This document shows, one piece after another, positions 1 through 7,900 of a DNA stretch of 10,000 nucleotides. Positions within the stretch are counted from its first letter, which is position 1, and the number at the start of each line of letters is the position of its first letter. Under the pieces are notes generated by a model, which was not told where the DNA came from, did not search any database, and was given only the letters and a program-made list of their open reading frames with translations. The position numbers and the translations under genes are program-made. Source of the stretch: Actinidia chinensis (taxonomy: Eukaryota > Streptophyta > Magnoliopsida > Ericales > Actinidiaceae); the NCBI GenBank assembly GCA_009663005.1, contig CM018903.1, forward strand, positions 7,813,745 to 7,823,744, in the 5' to 3' direction.

Positions 1-765
1 TAATAAAAGAAATGCTGACTTTTATAGCACAAGGCTCGAAACATGCCTTGATGCCTATATATCTTATCACCGAACAGACTACACTCGGGTGGTGCGTACG
101 TACCATATGTTTTTTTTTACGTTGGTTATGAGTGGTGGTGATACAGCCATGCTCCTAGGCCTAGCTGGGGTAACATGTCATCATGCGTGACGTTCCATCC
201 AGGTATTATGAGTGTTATTGAAGAAATGTGACCTGCAAGTTACTTTTGTCCCCTGACATACTTTGAGATTATGCCGGTCGTTGCCTCATCCAGTTCTTAG
301 CGCAAAGTATTATTTCGATCTTCTAAATAGCGCTAGCTGGATTGGTGGTAACGATGGCTTTAGCTCAGACAATGCCAGTGTTCAATAGTGTTTGCACCAA
401 GCTCCGGTGCAAAGGACCACTGAGCTTATTTTATAGTGATAGCTTAGCAGAGACCCCTACCCTAGTAAGGCCAGATTATGTCATTATATGTTTTGCCCCC
501 TTACAGCTAAGGTTCTCAAAGTCAAAAGTGAAATTATATGGAAGAAAGAGAAAGAAAGAGGTCAAAAGGGAGCCAAGACTAAAAAGTAAAGAGGGTTAGG
601 GTTTTCAAAAATCAAAAAATAATTTTCTTCTTGTAGGATCAACTGACCAAACAAAAAAAAGTGACATAAACTCTTATTCTGATTTTTTTTTATTGTCCTT
701 TATTTATAGCTTGCCCTGTTGGCCCAACAAAAGGCAACCCAAAGGGGGTGGCAGGTGAATTGATT
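1..765. other. Intergenic stretch without a recognisable gene
   Basis: I see no coding similarity here on either strand. An open frame from 342 to 599 (85 codons) has no recognisable domain and ends in a purine-rich, lysine/arginine-coding tract (about 539-595), so I treat it as chance. A single telo-box-like TTAGGGTTTT lies at 596-605. A short inverted repeat lies at about 711-736, with TGTTGG facing CCAACA inside TTGCC and GGCAA. No terminal repeats or primer-binding site were found that would assign this stretch to a named element. Confidence 0.5.
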
Positions 766-2192
766 TTTTTAAAAAAATACAATTAAGATTAATTAAATTA
801 ATCTAAATCAATAAAATGCAACCTAATGTATGCAATGCAATAGTTGTTACGTAAAAGCAAGATATAAATCGCACACCAAGAAAAGATTCAACTCACAACG
901 TGTGGTCTATGTCCTCCCCCAAAACCTCGTAAGATTTTATTCACTATTGCATCAACAATTAGAAGGTGAGATGTGATTTTAACCAAGTGCTCATCTTCCT
1001 TTTACACGAAGAAAACTTTACCTACGGCCTTCAAGTGGTTTGTCCAAGATCCACTTAATCTTTTAAGTATTATTGTTAAAACTAAAAAATTACACTCACA
1101 CTAAAGAATATAGTAGATGAAGGTTTTAATAAGATGAGAACAAGCTCTCTAACAAGAGTAAAATAGGAAATAGAATCAATCAATAAATGCCAACTCTTAA
1201 AGACAAAAAGAATTTCTCAAGGAATATTGACTTGAAGCTCTTTGATGATCAATAGATGTTGTAGTCTTATGTATGTAGTTCATAAATGCTTTGGAGGTTT
1301 GTATATATAATGACTTGAACTCAATTCTAGCTGTTGGTGGTAGTTGGGTTGCAAAAATCTAGCCATTAGGTACACTTTTTCCCATGTGTCGATACTTTTA
1401 GCTTTTCTAGGTTTCATGTATCGACACTTTAAGAATATATGTCGACACTTTAAGTCTTCTTCCTTTAGTTAAATCATACTGTATTTTTGTGTCGACACTT
1501 CCCCGACATGTGTCGACACTTGATCATCAGTCTGCAAGGGTTTGGCTATTGTCCACATGTGTCGACACTTCAATGTCAGGTATCGACACTCTCTATACTT
1601 TGGACACTGTCTTCATGTGTTGATTCTTCTTCAAGTGTTGACTCTTCGAAACCAAGTATCGACTTTCTTCAAGTGTCGACACTTTCTGTTCAGAAATTAG
1701 TCTTTGGACTTGCATTTTGTGGTCGACACTTTTAATTCCAGATTTCTCACTGTCGTATGTGTCACCTAACCTGATGATGTCGAACCACCTTAAGCGTTTC
1801 GGGTTTCAGTGTCGGAAATTCAAGAACAGTGTACGACACTTCTGCCCAAATACAATTTTGTGTTTCCTCGGCCAGTTTGAGCATCAATCAATACAAGTTC
1901 TTCAAGATGTTTCTCTTTAGTATTCAATGCTCCGATCCAATGAGATTCATAATTAATCATTTAACCCAAGACTTCTTTTGGATTCATTCAAGATAGTTTT
2001 AAGTATTCAAGTGTTAACACCACATGAACATGTGTCAACACTTTCTAGGCAGAAAGTCTAGCTTTGCAAGACTTCATCTATTTTGTTGATCTAATGAACA
2101 ATTAAGATAATATATGATCGGCATGCTAAATAGAGTCATTAGCTATCAACACAATGTTTTGTTATTATCAAAATCGAGGCATTAAGTCAACA
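766..2192 (-). repeat. Probable degenerate solo-LTR-like repeat
   Basis: Read on the minus strand from 2192, the sequence opens TGTTGACTTAATGCC and continues with GATTTTGATAATAACAAA. From memory this resembles the start of LTRs of some plant Ty1/copia lineages (SIRE-like), a TGTTG start followed by a TTTTGATGATGACAAA-type run. At the other end (about 830-935) are phrases such as TAAATCGCACACCAAGA and CAACGTGTGGT, which also look like common dispersed plant repeat sequence. There is no open frame of note, no primer-binding site and no second copy in the window, so a solo LTR or a fragment is the simplest reading. The left boundary is not resolved, and no target duplication was found. The palindrome cluster described separately lies inside it. 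Confidence 0.35.
1384..1840. repeat. Cluster of TCGA-centred palindromes (consensus AAGTGTCGACACTT)
   Basis: About a dozen copies of a short motif with consensus (A)AGTGTCGACACTT are scattered through this stretch. Copies lie near 1386, 1416, 1439, 1489, 1508, 1557, 1580, 1633, 1654, 1671, 1720 and 1829, with decayed ones near 1615 and 1812. The copy at 1671-1684 is a perfect 14-bp palindrome. Others differ by single changes, such as TATCGACAC, TGTCGATAC and TGTTGACTC. Spacing is irregular, mostly 20-50 bp, so this is not a head-to-tail satellite. Two weaker relatives (GTGTTAACAC and GTGTCAACAC) lie at about 2012-2042. The open frames at 1487-1735 and 1717-1920 are by-products of this repeat. 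Function is unknown. Confidence 0.8.
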
Positions 2193-2402
2193 TGCCTAAA
2201 ACTTTGACTTTGGTTGCTTTGGGCACTCTAGCTATGGAGGTAGAGTAAATTGGCTATGGCATTGATGAGATAGAATAGATTAGTTATGGCTGCTACAACT
2301 TGAGAAAATCAAATAGAAAGCTATTTGACAATGATTCAATCACAAGAATGGTATTGTACAACAATACAAAAGCAGCTTTTGCCTTGTTCAGACATGTTTC
2401 AC
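2193..2402. other. Spacer next to the PPR pseudogene
   Basis: This is sequence between the LTR-like repeat and the stop codon of the PPR remnant. It would correspond to the 3' untranslated or flanking region of that gene, on the minus strand. I see no coding similarity or repeat structure in it. Confidence 0.4.
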
Positions 2403-3146
2403 TCACATCTTTTGCCCAACACGGAAACCTTCTAAACCACTCTCAGTCCTAACCCAATTGAAGCTAGTATCTTTAGATATCCCCTTTCACCTTCATCAAG
2501 TCCCTAACTTCACTGACACGATCCCATTTCCTAGCAGCTGCCAAAGTATTTGATAGCGCACCATATGCCCCTGGACTACTATTTTTACTTAGCATAAAAA
2601 TCTCATAAGCGCAACATTCGCCATTTCTACGTCTTCTTGAAGTCTACTGGCACTAAGCAAAGCCACCCGAACATTGGAATTTGGCTTGTCTAGCATCGCC
2701 ATCATGAACTCCCATGCCAAGTTTAAGCTTCCGGCATGCCCCAAGAGATCAATCATGCAAGCATAATGTTCCATCTTCGGTTTCATCAAGTAGTCTCTCT
2801 CCATGCTATTGAAAATATCTCAACCTTTGGCCACTAAACCAGCATGTCCACAAGCCAAAAGAGCACCAAGGAATGTAACATAATTGGGTTTGGTTCATTT
2901 ACCCCTTTGCATTCTGGTAAAACGCATGAGAGCTTCCTCTGATTTCATCTTACTGTATCCATTGATCATTGAAGTCCACAAAAACACATTCATTTGAGGC
3001 ATCCGATTAAAAGCTCTTCCTGCTTTCTCAACTCTTCCACATTTCGCATACATATCTATAAGAACACTTCCTATTTTAATGTCAGTGAAGTATTGAATCT
3101 TCATAAAATGAGCCTACACTTGCTCACAAATTTCAAATGCTGATAA
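2403..3146 (-). pseudogene. PPR protein pseudogene, C-terminal part (PLS class, E-type end)
   Basis: PLS-class pentatricopeptide-repeat proteins bind organellar RNA in mitochondria or plastids. The minus strand encodes typical repeat phrases in order: VLIDMYAKCGRVEKA, NVFLWTSMINGYSK, EEALMRFTRM, PNYVTFLGALLACGHAGLV, then MKPKMEHYACMIDLLGHAG and an E-domain-like tail (GAYGALSNTLAAARKWD, then SKDTSFNWVRTESG). The tail ends at the TGA at 2403-2405. The frame from 3146 to about 2612 carries three internal stops: TAG at 3114-3116, TGA at 2895-2897 and TGA at 2820-2822. The last replaces an expected Trp. A single-base loss near 2612 and a single-base gain in the GGGG run near 2480 shift the frame afterwards. 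A few codons are also missing after INGYSK. About 248 codons remain of a family usually 500 or more residues long. The N-terminal part is cut off exactly at the retrotransposon LTR. From memory it resembles Arabidopsis At1g28690, but I am not certain of the orthology. Confidence 0.9.
3142..3146. repeat. Candidate 5-bp target site duplication (GATAA) of the copia element
   Basis: These five bases directly precede the LTR terminus TGTTGG. Copia integrases make 5-bp duplications. The partner copy would lie just beyond the right edge of the window, so this is a prediction only. Confidence 0.3.
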
Positions 3147-3610
3147 TGTTGGAAAACTTGGGCTCAAATTCACACACAAAAATTACCCAAACAATAGTCA
3201 CAAAATGAGCATAAACACAACACACACAAATCTAATTTAACTACACAAATGTAGAGCTTCAAGAACCAAATTTTAACAGAAAACAGAGCAACAAGATATC
3301 AACTTATCTGGACATCAAACATGATTTTTTCTTCACTTAATTTTAGCTTTTCAAAGCCTTCTTCTTCTCCTTTTCCACTGCAATTTTTAATTTTTTCAAT
3401 ATAGACTACACGCTCTCTCTTTATCCTGTTTTTTATAGCAACAAAATAACAAACTATGCACACAAATTGCATGCCATATATTACCTACCCATGTTTCTAG
3501 AAGCCACATTTATACATAATTACTTTTTAGTACCAAAGTTTATGGATATTATAAAAAAGCCCTTCAAAACTAAATCACAAAATAACTATAATGGGTTATA
3601 TAAACTAACA
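3147..3610 (-). repeat. Left LTR (3' LTR of the copia element)
   Basis: This is a 464-bp terminal repeat. It aligns along its length with the sequence from 9552 onward, with roughly 11-12% differences including small indels by hand count. On the minus strand it starts TGTTAGTTTATATAACC and ends TTTCCAACA. It is bounded inside by the polypurine tract and outside by PPR pseudogene sequence. Confidence 0.93.
3429..3438 (-). promoter_or_regulatory. Candidate LTR TATA box (CTATAAAAAA)
   Basis: On the minus strand this reads CTATAAAAAACAGG, followed by a GA-rich run and GCGTG. This is a reasonable core promoter for the LTR, which would place the U3/R junction near 3400. The equivalent site in the right LTR (about 9834-9843) reads CTATTAAAAA, so the copy that would have driven transcription is altered. 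Assignment is by sequence resemblance only. Confidence 0.35.
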
Positions 3611-3620
3611 TCCCCCCTTA
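3611..3620 (-). other. Polypurine tract of the copia element
   Basis: On the minus strand this reads TAAGGGGGGA and directly abuts the LTR start TGTTAG. This is the usual copia plus-strand primer (AAGGGGGA-like), and it fixes both the orientation and the LTR boundary. Confidence 0.85.
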
Positions 3621-3642
3621 ATAAACCCAATTTCGAAAGTCT

Positions 3643-4380
3643 TCATGCCAAGTAACATTTCACTCTCTTAAACACCTCATGCTTCAAAGGGTTTTGTGAA
3701 AATATCGACAATCTGATCAAAAGACTTACAGTGAAACTAGCTCCACTTCTTTTTCCTTCCCATTCTCCTACCCCCGGACGAAATGACAGCAAGTGTCAAT
3801 GTGCTTGCTCCCCCCCCCCTTTCATGATATACGGATTTTTTGTCCAAAGCTATTGCCGATCTATAAATTCACATATATCCTGTGGGACTTTCTTTTGTTT
3901 AACACAAATGCTTTTAACATGTTCCTCAACCATATAGCAACGGTCAAACGGTGGAGTTAGCGGCTACATTCACTCCACTGCTTCTCCCCAGTATATACAG
4001 TAACAATTGCTTGCTTCTTAGAGGACAAGTGAATGTTGCCAATCTCCCATGAAAAAAAGCAAGCCTATGTACTCTTTTCTCTCATCCAGTCTCTCCCCCC
4101 AATCCTATCGGAATATAGACAACAAGTCTAAAATCATTTCACCTTGAAATAGAACAAGCCATCATAAGAGTACTTCTGACATACTCGAAGAATCTTCTTT
4201 ACAGCATGAAGGTTGATTGATCCGGTGCTTCCATGTATCTACTAATCACAGCCCCGTTTTCCAGTCTAGTGCAATGATATAATCGGCAGGCTTCGCAACT
4301 AAGCTTTTGAAATAAGTTGGATCCATATGGCCACCATTAGTACTCTTCTTTAGCTCTAATCCCTCTTCCGGGAGTGTTCA
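3643..4380 (-). pseudogene. Copia pol remnant: end of reverse transcriptase and RNase H
   Basis: RNase H degrades the RNA strand of the RNA-DNA hybrid during reverse transcription. On the minus strand the recognisable pieces, in several frames, are MESCNPVNTP, GLELKKSTNGG, PTYFKSLV, a SRYMEAPDQS-type phrase, a DWGERLDERK phrase (family: DWGG..DRKSTTG), SKKQAIVT, SKHIDT at 3792-3809, and a DIFTKP phrase near 3690-3708. The frame ends at the TGA at 3643-3645, just inside the polypurine tract, as is normal for copia. A run of ten C (3810-3819 on plus) interrupts the frame directly before SKHIDT. Many further frameshifts and stops make it non-functional. Confidence 0.88.
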
Positions 4381-5267
4381 CCGGATTACAAGACTCCATT
4401 CCAAATCTTTGAGTATCCTCTTTTTTGCATAGCCACTTTGATAATTAAATTTCCATTTTCATTTTGAATAAATTCAATGCCAAGAAAGTGATATATCAAA
4501 CCAAATACCGTCATTTCAAACTCATCCAAATATACTCCTTTCTTGAACTCCTTGAACATGGTAGGATTATTTCCAGGTGAAATCAAATCTCAACATCCCT
4601 TCAATGTACAATGCAAGGACATGTCTCAACCCATCTCAAATACAGTACATTTCAATTCTAGGATCCAGCACGCGAGCTTGGTTTAGAACCCCTAAAGAGC
4701 TTTTCTCAACTCTACACTTTATCTTTATGCGCCCAACTTTAACATATCCCAAGGGTTTCAATATAAATCTCATCTTCAAGGACAAGCCATTGAAAACGCT
4801 GATTGATATCAAGTTGATAAATCTTCCATTTGTGTTGGGTAGCTAAAGCATCATCACTCTAATAGACTCCCAACCAGCATGAGAGCAACTACGTCTCCAT
4901 AATCAATGCGACCCTTTGCTTGTACCCTTTAACAAACCAATTTTGCTTTGCGCATTTTGCACTTCACTTCATACTTTGCATCTTCTTTGATTGTAAACAC
5001 CATTTGACACCACTAGCGTGTGATCTTTTGGTAAGCTAGTAGGGACCATGTAATCATTCTTCTCAACTTGCCTTGATTTCTTCACATGGCTTTCTTACCA
5101 TTTCTCTTCTTGAATGACTTCTTTCATATATAAGAGGATCACATCCATGAAGAAACAAACAAGTTAGATGGCCTTCATCAATTATGTTAGCTTATAAATG
5201 TCTCACACAAGCTTCTTGTCTTTTTCCTTAGTAAGCACTTGAACTAGCCTCCAATGATGATGGGAAT
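4381..5267 (-). pseudogene. Copia pol remnant: reverse transcriptase
   Basis: This is the reverse transcriptase domain (RVT_2 family) of Ty1/copia. On the minus strand, in changing frames, I read EEI-type helix remnants near 5100, GVKW, VKGYKQRV, HKWKIYQLD, LEDEIY, then a long clean stretch at 4586-4386 (PGNNPTMFKEFKK, EFEMT, YHFLGIEFIQNENG). The catalytic YVDD box is expected immediately before PGNNP, near 4584-4596. Only a trace remains, with one base missing, and about ten codons upstream of it are absent. The serine-rich linker that precedes the domain ends at 5267-5275, where the hAT element interrupts it. The domain is clearly dead. Confidence 0.92.
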
Positions 5268-5275
5268 GGTGATGA
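5268..5275. repeat. Left 8-bp target duplication of the hAT-like element (GGTGATGA)
   Basis: GGTGATGA here is repeated exactly at 7003-7010. Eight base pairs is the hAT target-site length. Confidence 0.88.
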
Positions 5276-5290
5276 CAGGGCAGCCTTGAA
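5276..5290 (+). repeat. Left terminal inverted repeat of the hAT-like element
   Basis: CAGGGCAGCCTTGAA. Compared with the right end read inward (CAGGGGCGGCCCTGG), it shows one gap and about three transitions over the first 14-15 bases. Confidence 0.8.
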
Positions 5291-5298
5291 GATGTGAG

Positions 5299-5340
5299 GG
5301 GCCTCATCTGTGTGTTTAAATATGAGGCCCTTTATACATT
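5299..5340. repeat. Subterminal hairpin in the hAT-like element
   Basis: The perfect 9-bp arms GGGCCTCAT (5299-5307) and ATGAGGCCC (5332-5340) are separated by 24 bases. Subterminal GGCCC-containing repeats are typical transposase-binding regions in hAT ends. That role is inferred here. Confidence 0.6.
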
Positions 5341-6010
5341 ATGAATTTGCGACTATTAATTTTTTTTCCAATCATATAGGGAGAGCAAACTATATTCACA
5401 AACTAAAATTCACAAACAAACTCAAATAGAAAATGTTAAACTAAACGTGTCATAACAAAATGTCCCTACACATATCACTTACACTAACTTTCTTTGACGT
5501 ACTAGTCATCTAAAAAAATCACTCTCTTGATTTGAGCTGCCAAAAGTATAATCAAGATGATAATCCAGAATTATTTGCCGTATCTGCTTAATAGATAGCA
5601 TAGCCAAGCAATGTTCATTCTTTCTTGAGACATGGTGAACGAAAAGAATTTTGTATCAAAATAATTCCTCAAATCTTCTGTGCTCATTCCCAAAACTATT
5701 GTTCTTCACTCTTAAATCTCAACTAAACTAGAACTTCTAATGTTTTTTGTCACAAAAAAACTTGTCTAGGGCCCTGCTTGAGATTGAATTAAATTACTAT
5801 TCTTGATTTTGTTTCCTTTTCTCAAATCAAAAATACTCATAGGCCATGATGACAATCCCCAAATCCACATCCCAAATCCTCCAAAATCTGCAAATATCAT
5901 ACTATAGCTCAAAAACATAACACCGAACTGATCAAACTAATTAAACAAAACCAAAAAGTTGTCTACAAGTACAAAAATAGCCAACAGACATGTCAGAAAC
6001 CCTCCTCCAA

Positions 6011-6048
6011 CAAAAACACTAACAGGAACCAAAAACACTAACAGGAAA
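6011..6048. repeat. Two-copy tandem repeat, 19-bp unit
   Basis: CAAAAACACTAACAGGAAC at 6011-6029 is followed directly by the same unit with one change at its last base, at 6030-6048. It lies inside the hAT-like element. Confidence 0.85.
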
Positions 6049-6083
6049 GCAAACTCCACCTAAGTACTGCATACATAACTGCT

Positions 6084-6152
6084 TCAATTCGAATTTGAAC
6101 CCATGAAGGGGTTTGATTTTGAGATTTTCATAGCACCATCAGGTGTGCGCAC
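6084..6152 (-). other. Possible captured exon end (22 codons plus stop), low confidence
   Basis: On the minus strand an in-frame stretch begins VRTPDGAMKISKSNPF and ends in a TGA at 6084-6086, preceded by AACAAGAAG, which could contain a splice acceptor. Its composition looks more protein-like than its surroundings. An in-frame TAA lies a few codons upstream (before the LNKK codons), so it is not part of a longer open frame. I do not recognise the protein. It may be chance, or a host-gene fragment carried by the transposon. Confidence 0.2.
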
Positions 6153-6445
6153 CTTCTTGTTCAATTAAACTATTAAAGCATGAAACTACTACTATGAACC
6201 CCAGTCAAAAAACCACTAATTGCCAATTAGAAAGCTGAGAAGCGAATTGTAATTTTGCAAACATTGCAGGCTTAGAGTGGAACTAAGTCAAATTACAAAT
6301 CCCCATCAACCACAGACAGCCCAGAAACAAAATCCCATTAACCCGGCCCCAACCAATTAAAATACCAGAAATAGATTTGCTCCAATATATTACAATTGTT
6401 CATTTGTTCATAAGCAAACAATTTTGAGTGAGTACTATAAGATGT

Positions 6446-6475
6446 GAACAAACATTTTGTGAACAAACATTTTGT
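6446..6475. repeat. Two-copy tandem repeat, 15-bp unit
   Basis: GAACAAACATTTTGT occurs twice, back to back and identical (6446-6460 and 6461-6475), inside the hAT-like element. Confidence 0.9.
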
Positions 6476-6988
6476 CAAACATCTAAGATGCAAGAATTGA
6501 CAGCACTACAAAAATAGAAACTATAACAAAAAAAATGACATACGAGGCTCCAGCAGGACCAGCACTTCCAGTTCTACTGTTCCAGTAAACTTCTTGTAGT
6601 GTCGTTGGATCGAGGCTCGAGTGCTTCGGTCCGCATTCCAATCCAGACTTCTGTTCACTGCCAGAATTGAGACTTTTATTTCGATTCCAGACGAGACTTC
6701 CAGTACAGACTTGACTTCGATTTCGGATTCGAGAGATCGAGAAAGGGTGGGGGTTGGCTGTTGGGTCTTTGTTGAGAGGGCGATTGACGGGGGTTTGCCG
6801 ACCTAACCTAGTAGGTTTGGGGGAAGAGAGAGAAAGAGAGGTGCAGTGTTTGGGGTTGGGGCCCTAGGCCGGGGCCCAGCCCAAGTCTATTGCACGTTAA
6901 CCTAAGAGGTTTTTTTTTTGGGGAATTTGGGCCCCCCAAATTTGGGATTTTTCGGTGGGCCTAAAGCCTGTGCTGAATTGGCTTCAGC

Positions 6989-7003
6989 CCAGGGCCGCCC
7001 CTG
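6989..7003 (-). repeat. Right terminal inverted repeat of the hAT-like element
   Basis: On the minus strand this reads CAGGGGCGGCCCTGG, a familiar plant hAT terminus. Just inside it lie more GGGCC/GGCCC motifs (about 6863-6963), including the inverted pair AATTTGGG and CCCAAATT at 6924-6942. Confidence 0.8.
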
Positions 7004-7010
7004 GTGATGA
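7003..7010. repeat. Right 8-bp target duplication of the hAT-like element (GGTGATGA)
   Basis: This is an exact copy of 5268-5275. Joining the flanks after removing one copy restores a serine-rich linker on the minus strand, as expected between copia integrase and reverse transcriptase. Confidence 0.88.
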
Positions 7011-7900
7011 AGAACACCCGGTCTATAAGATGAGGGGGATCTAGATGGAGGAGCTTGTGGTTTTCTTCAACGTCTATGACTCTTCCTCTTCTTCACAGTA
7101 CAAGGTCAACATTCTAATAACTTTTTCTCTGATCCAACATCGCTTCTTCTTCAAAAGATAAACCATATCTACCATGATCCCTTTCTTTGGTAACGGGGTA
7201 TTTAACTTGACCCCATAATTTGTCACCATAGCCAAGAAAAAATGCATTTTTCACCTTTATCATCAAGCTTTGTTCTTCTAGCTTCAAAATCTTAGCATAT
7301 GGCCCAATGACAACCAAACACTCTAAGAACAATGGCTTGAATGAAATCCACGCCTCTTCGAGTCTCAAGTGGAAACTTTTAGTTGGACATTGGTTCGAAT
7401 AGATAAACAACCCATGCAACTACTTAGCATAAAATTCTCTTGGCACACATTTTCCTTTAAACATACTTCTTGCCATACCAAGATAGTTCTATTCTTCCTT
7501 CGGCAACATCCATTCAATTGTGGGTATATGATGGAGTATTTGAGCACAATCCCATGATTCGTTGCAATAATTTCAAACTCATGGAAGTATACTCACCACA
7601 TGATCGGATCTCAACATTGATGTAGTAGCATTTGCTTATCATGGAGAGTTTGAATCTGAAGTATCAAACCACCTCGACTTCCTCTTAGAAAATACACCCA
7701 AGTTTTTTGGCTATAGTCATCAATGAAGTGAGGAAGTACCTATTTTTACCTTTGACGTAGGCTCAAGGACACATACATGGTGGCCACAAGCTCCAAAGGA
7801 TTTGATACCCTCCATCTCACCTCTTTAGAAAAGCTTAGATTTATGAGGTTTTTCAGAATGCAACCTCCACATACTTCACTAGGATGATCAAGATAAGGCA
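7011..7900 (-). pseudogene. Copia pol remnant: integrase
   Basis: Integrase inserts the element's cDNA into the genome. On the minus strand I see an LPYLDHPSEVCGGC zinc-binding end (CXXC at 7860-7871), SNPLELV, HFIDDYSQKTWVYFL at 7730-7686 (carrying the second catalytic Asp), PQLNGCCRRKNRT at 7523-7485, and the C-terminal region at 7419-7114 with NQCPTKS, EEAW, FKPLFLE, NAFFLGYGDK and YPVTKE. The third catalytic residue normally lies in a GVAERKN context. Here a one-base gain and a one-base loss turn it into GCCRRKN, so the Glu is lost although the frame is regained. The first Asp region (family: HTDVCGP) is also decayed. Past 7114 the linker runs on to about 7011, where the hAT element begins. 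Confidence 0.92.

Larger units (their letters stand above)
5276..7002. mobile_element. Non-autonomous hAT-like DNA transposon nested in the copia element
   Basis: The element is about 1.73 kb, with imperfect terminal inverted repeats: CAGGGCAGCCTTGA at the left and CAGGGGCGGCCCTGG read inward from the right. An exact 8-bp duplication GGTGATGA flanks it. The TIR type and subterminal GGCCC/GGGCC motifs fit plant hAT elements with CAGGGGCGG-type ends. No transposase similarity (BED finger, hATC dimerisation) is visible, and the longest open frames are about 60 codons. Its right 200 bp is strikingly GC-rich compared with its AT-rich interior. It separates copia integrase from reverse transcriptase, so it arrived after the copia element. 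The base G at 7003 is shared between TIR end and target duplication, leaving the right boundary ambiguous by one base. Orientation is not assigned. Confidence 0.85.

Noticed and set aside
342..599. 85-codon open frame on the plus strand
   Set aside because: It has no recognisable domain, a low-complexity Lys/Arg-rich end and no supporting promoter or homology. It is likely chance.
596..605. Telo-box-like TTAGGGTTTT as a telomere remnant or promoter element
   Set aside because: There is only one copy and no gene downstream to support a promoter role. It is expected by chance in AT-rich plant DNA.
1487..1920. Two overlapping plus-strand open frames
   Set aside because: They are produced by the TCGA palindrome cluster. 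The Ser/Val/Asp/Thr-rich translation repeats the same motif.
3626..3656. LTR boundary at 3656 based on TGTTACTTGG on the minus strand
   Set aside because: It looked like a TGTTA start, but the polypurine tract at 3611-3620 and the alignment with the other LTR place the true boundary at 3610. The TGTTAC is the end of the pol coding sequence.
4577..4846. 89-codon plus-strand open frame
   Set aside because: It is antisense to the reverse transcriptase remnant, whose minus-strand reading carries the conserved motifs.
6621..6806. 61-codon plus-strand open frame in the hAT-like element
   Set aside because: It shows no transposase motif and is Arg/Ser/Thr-rich. It is probably the former leader region of the element.
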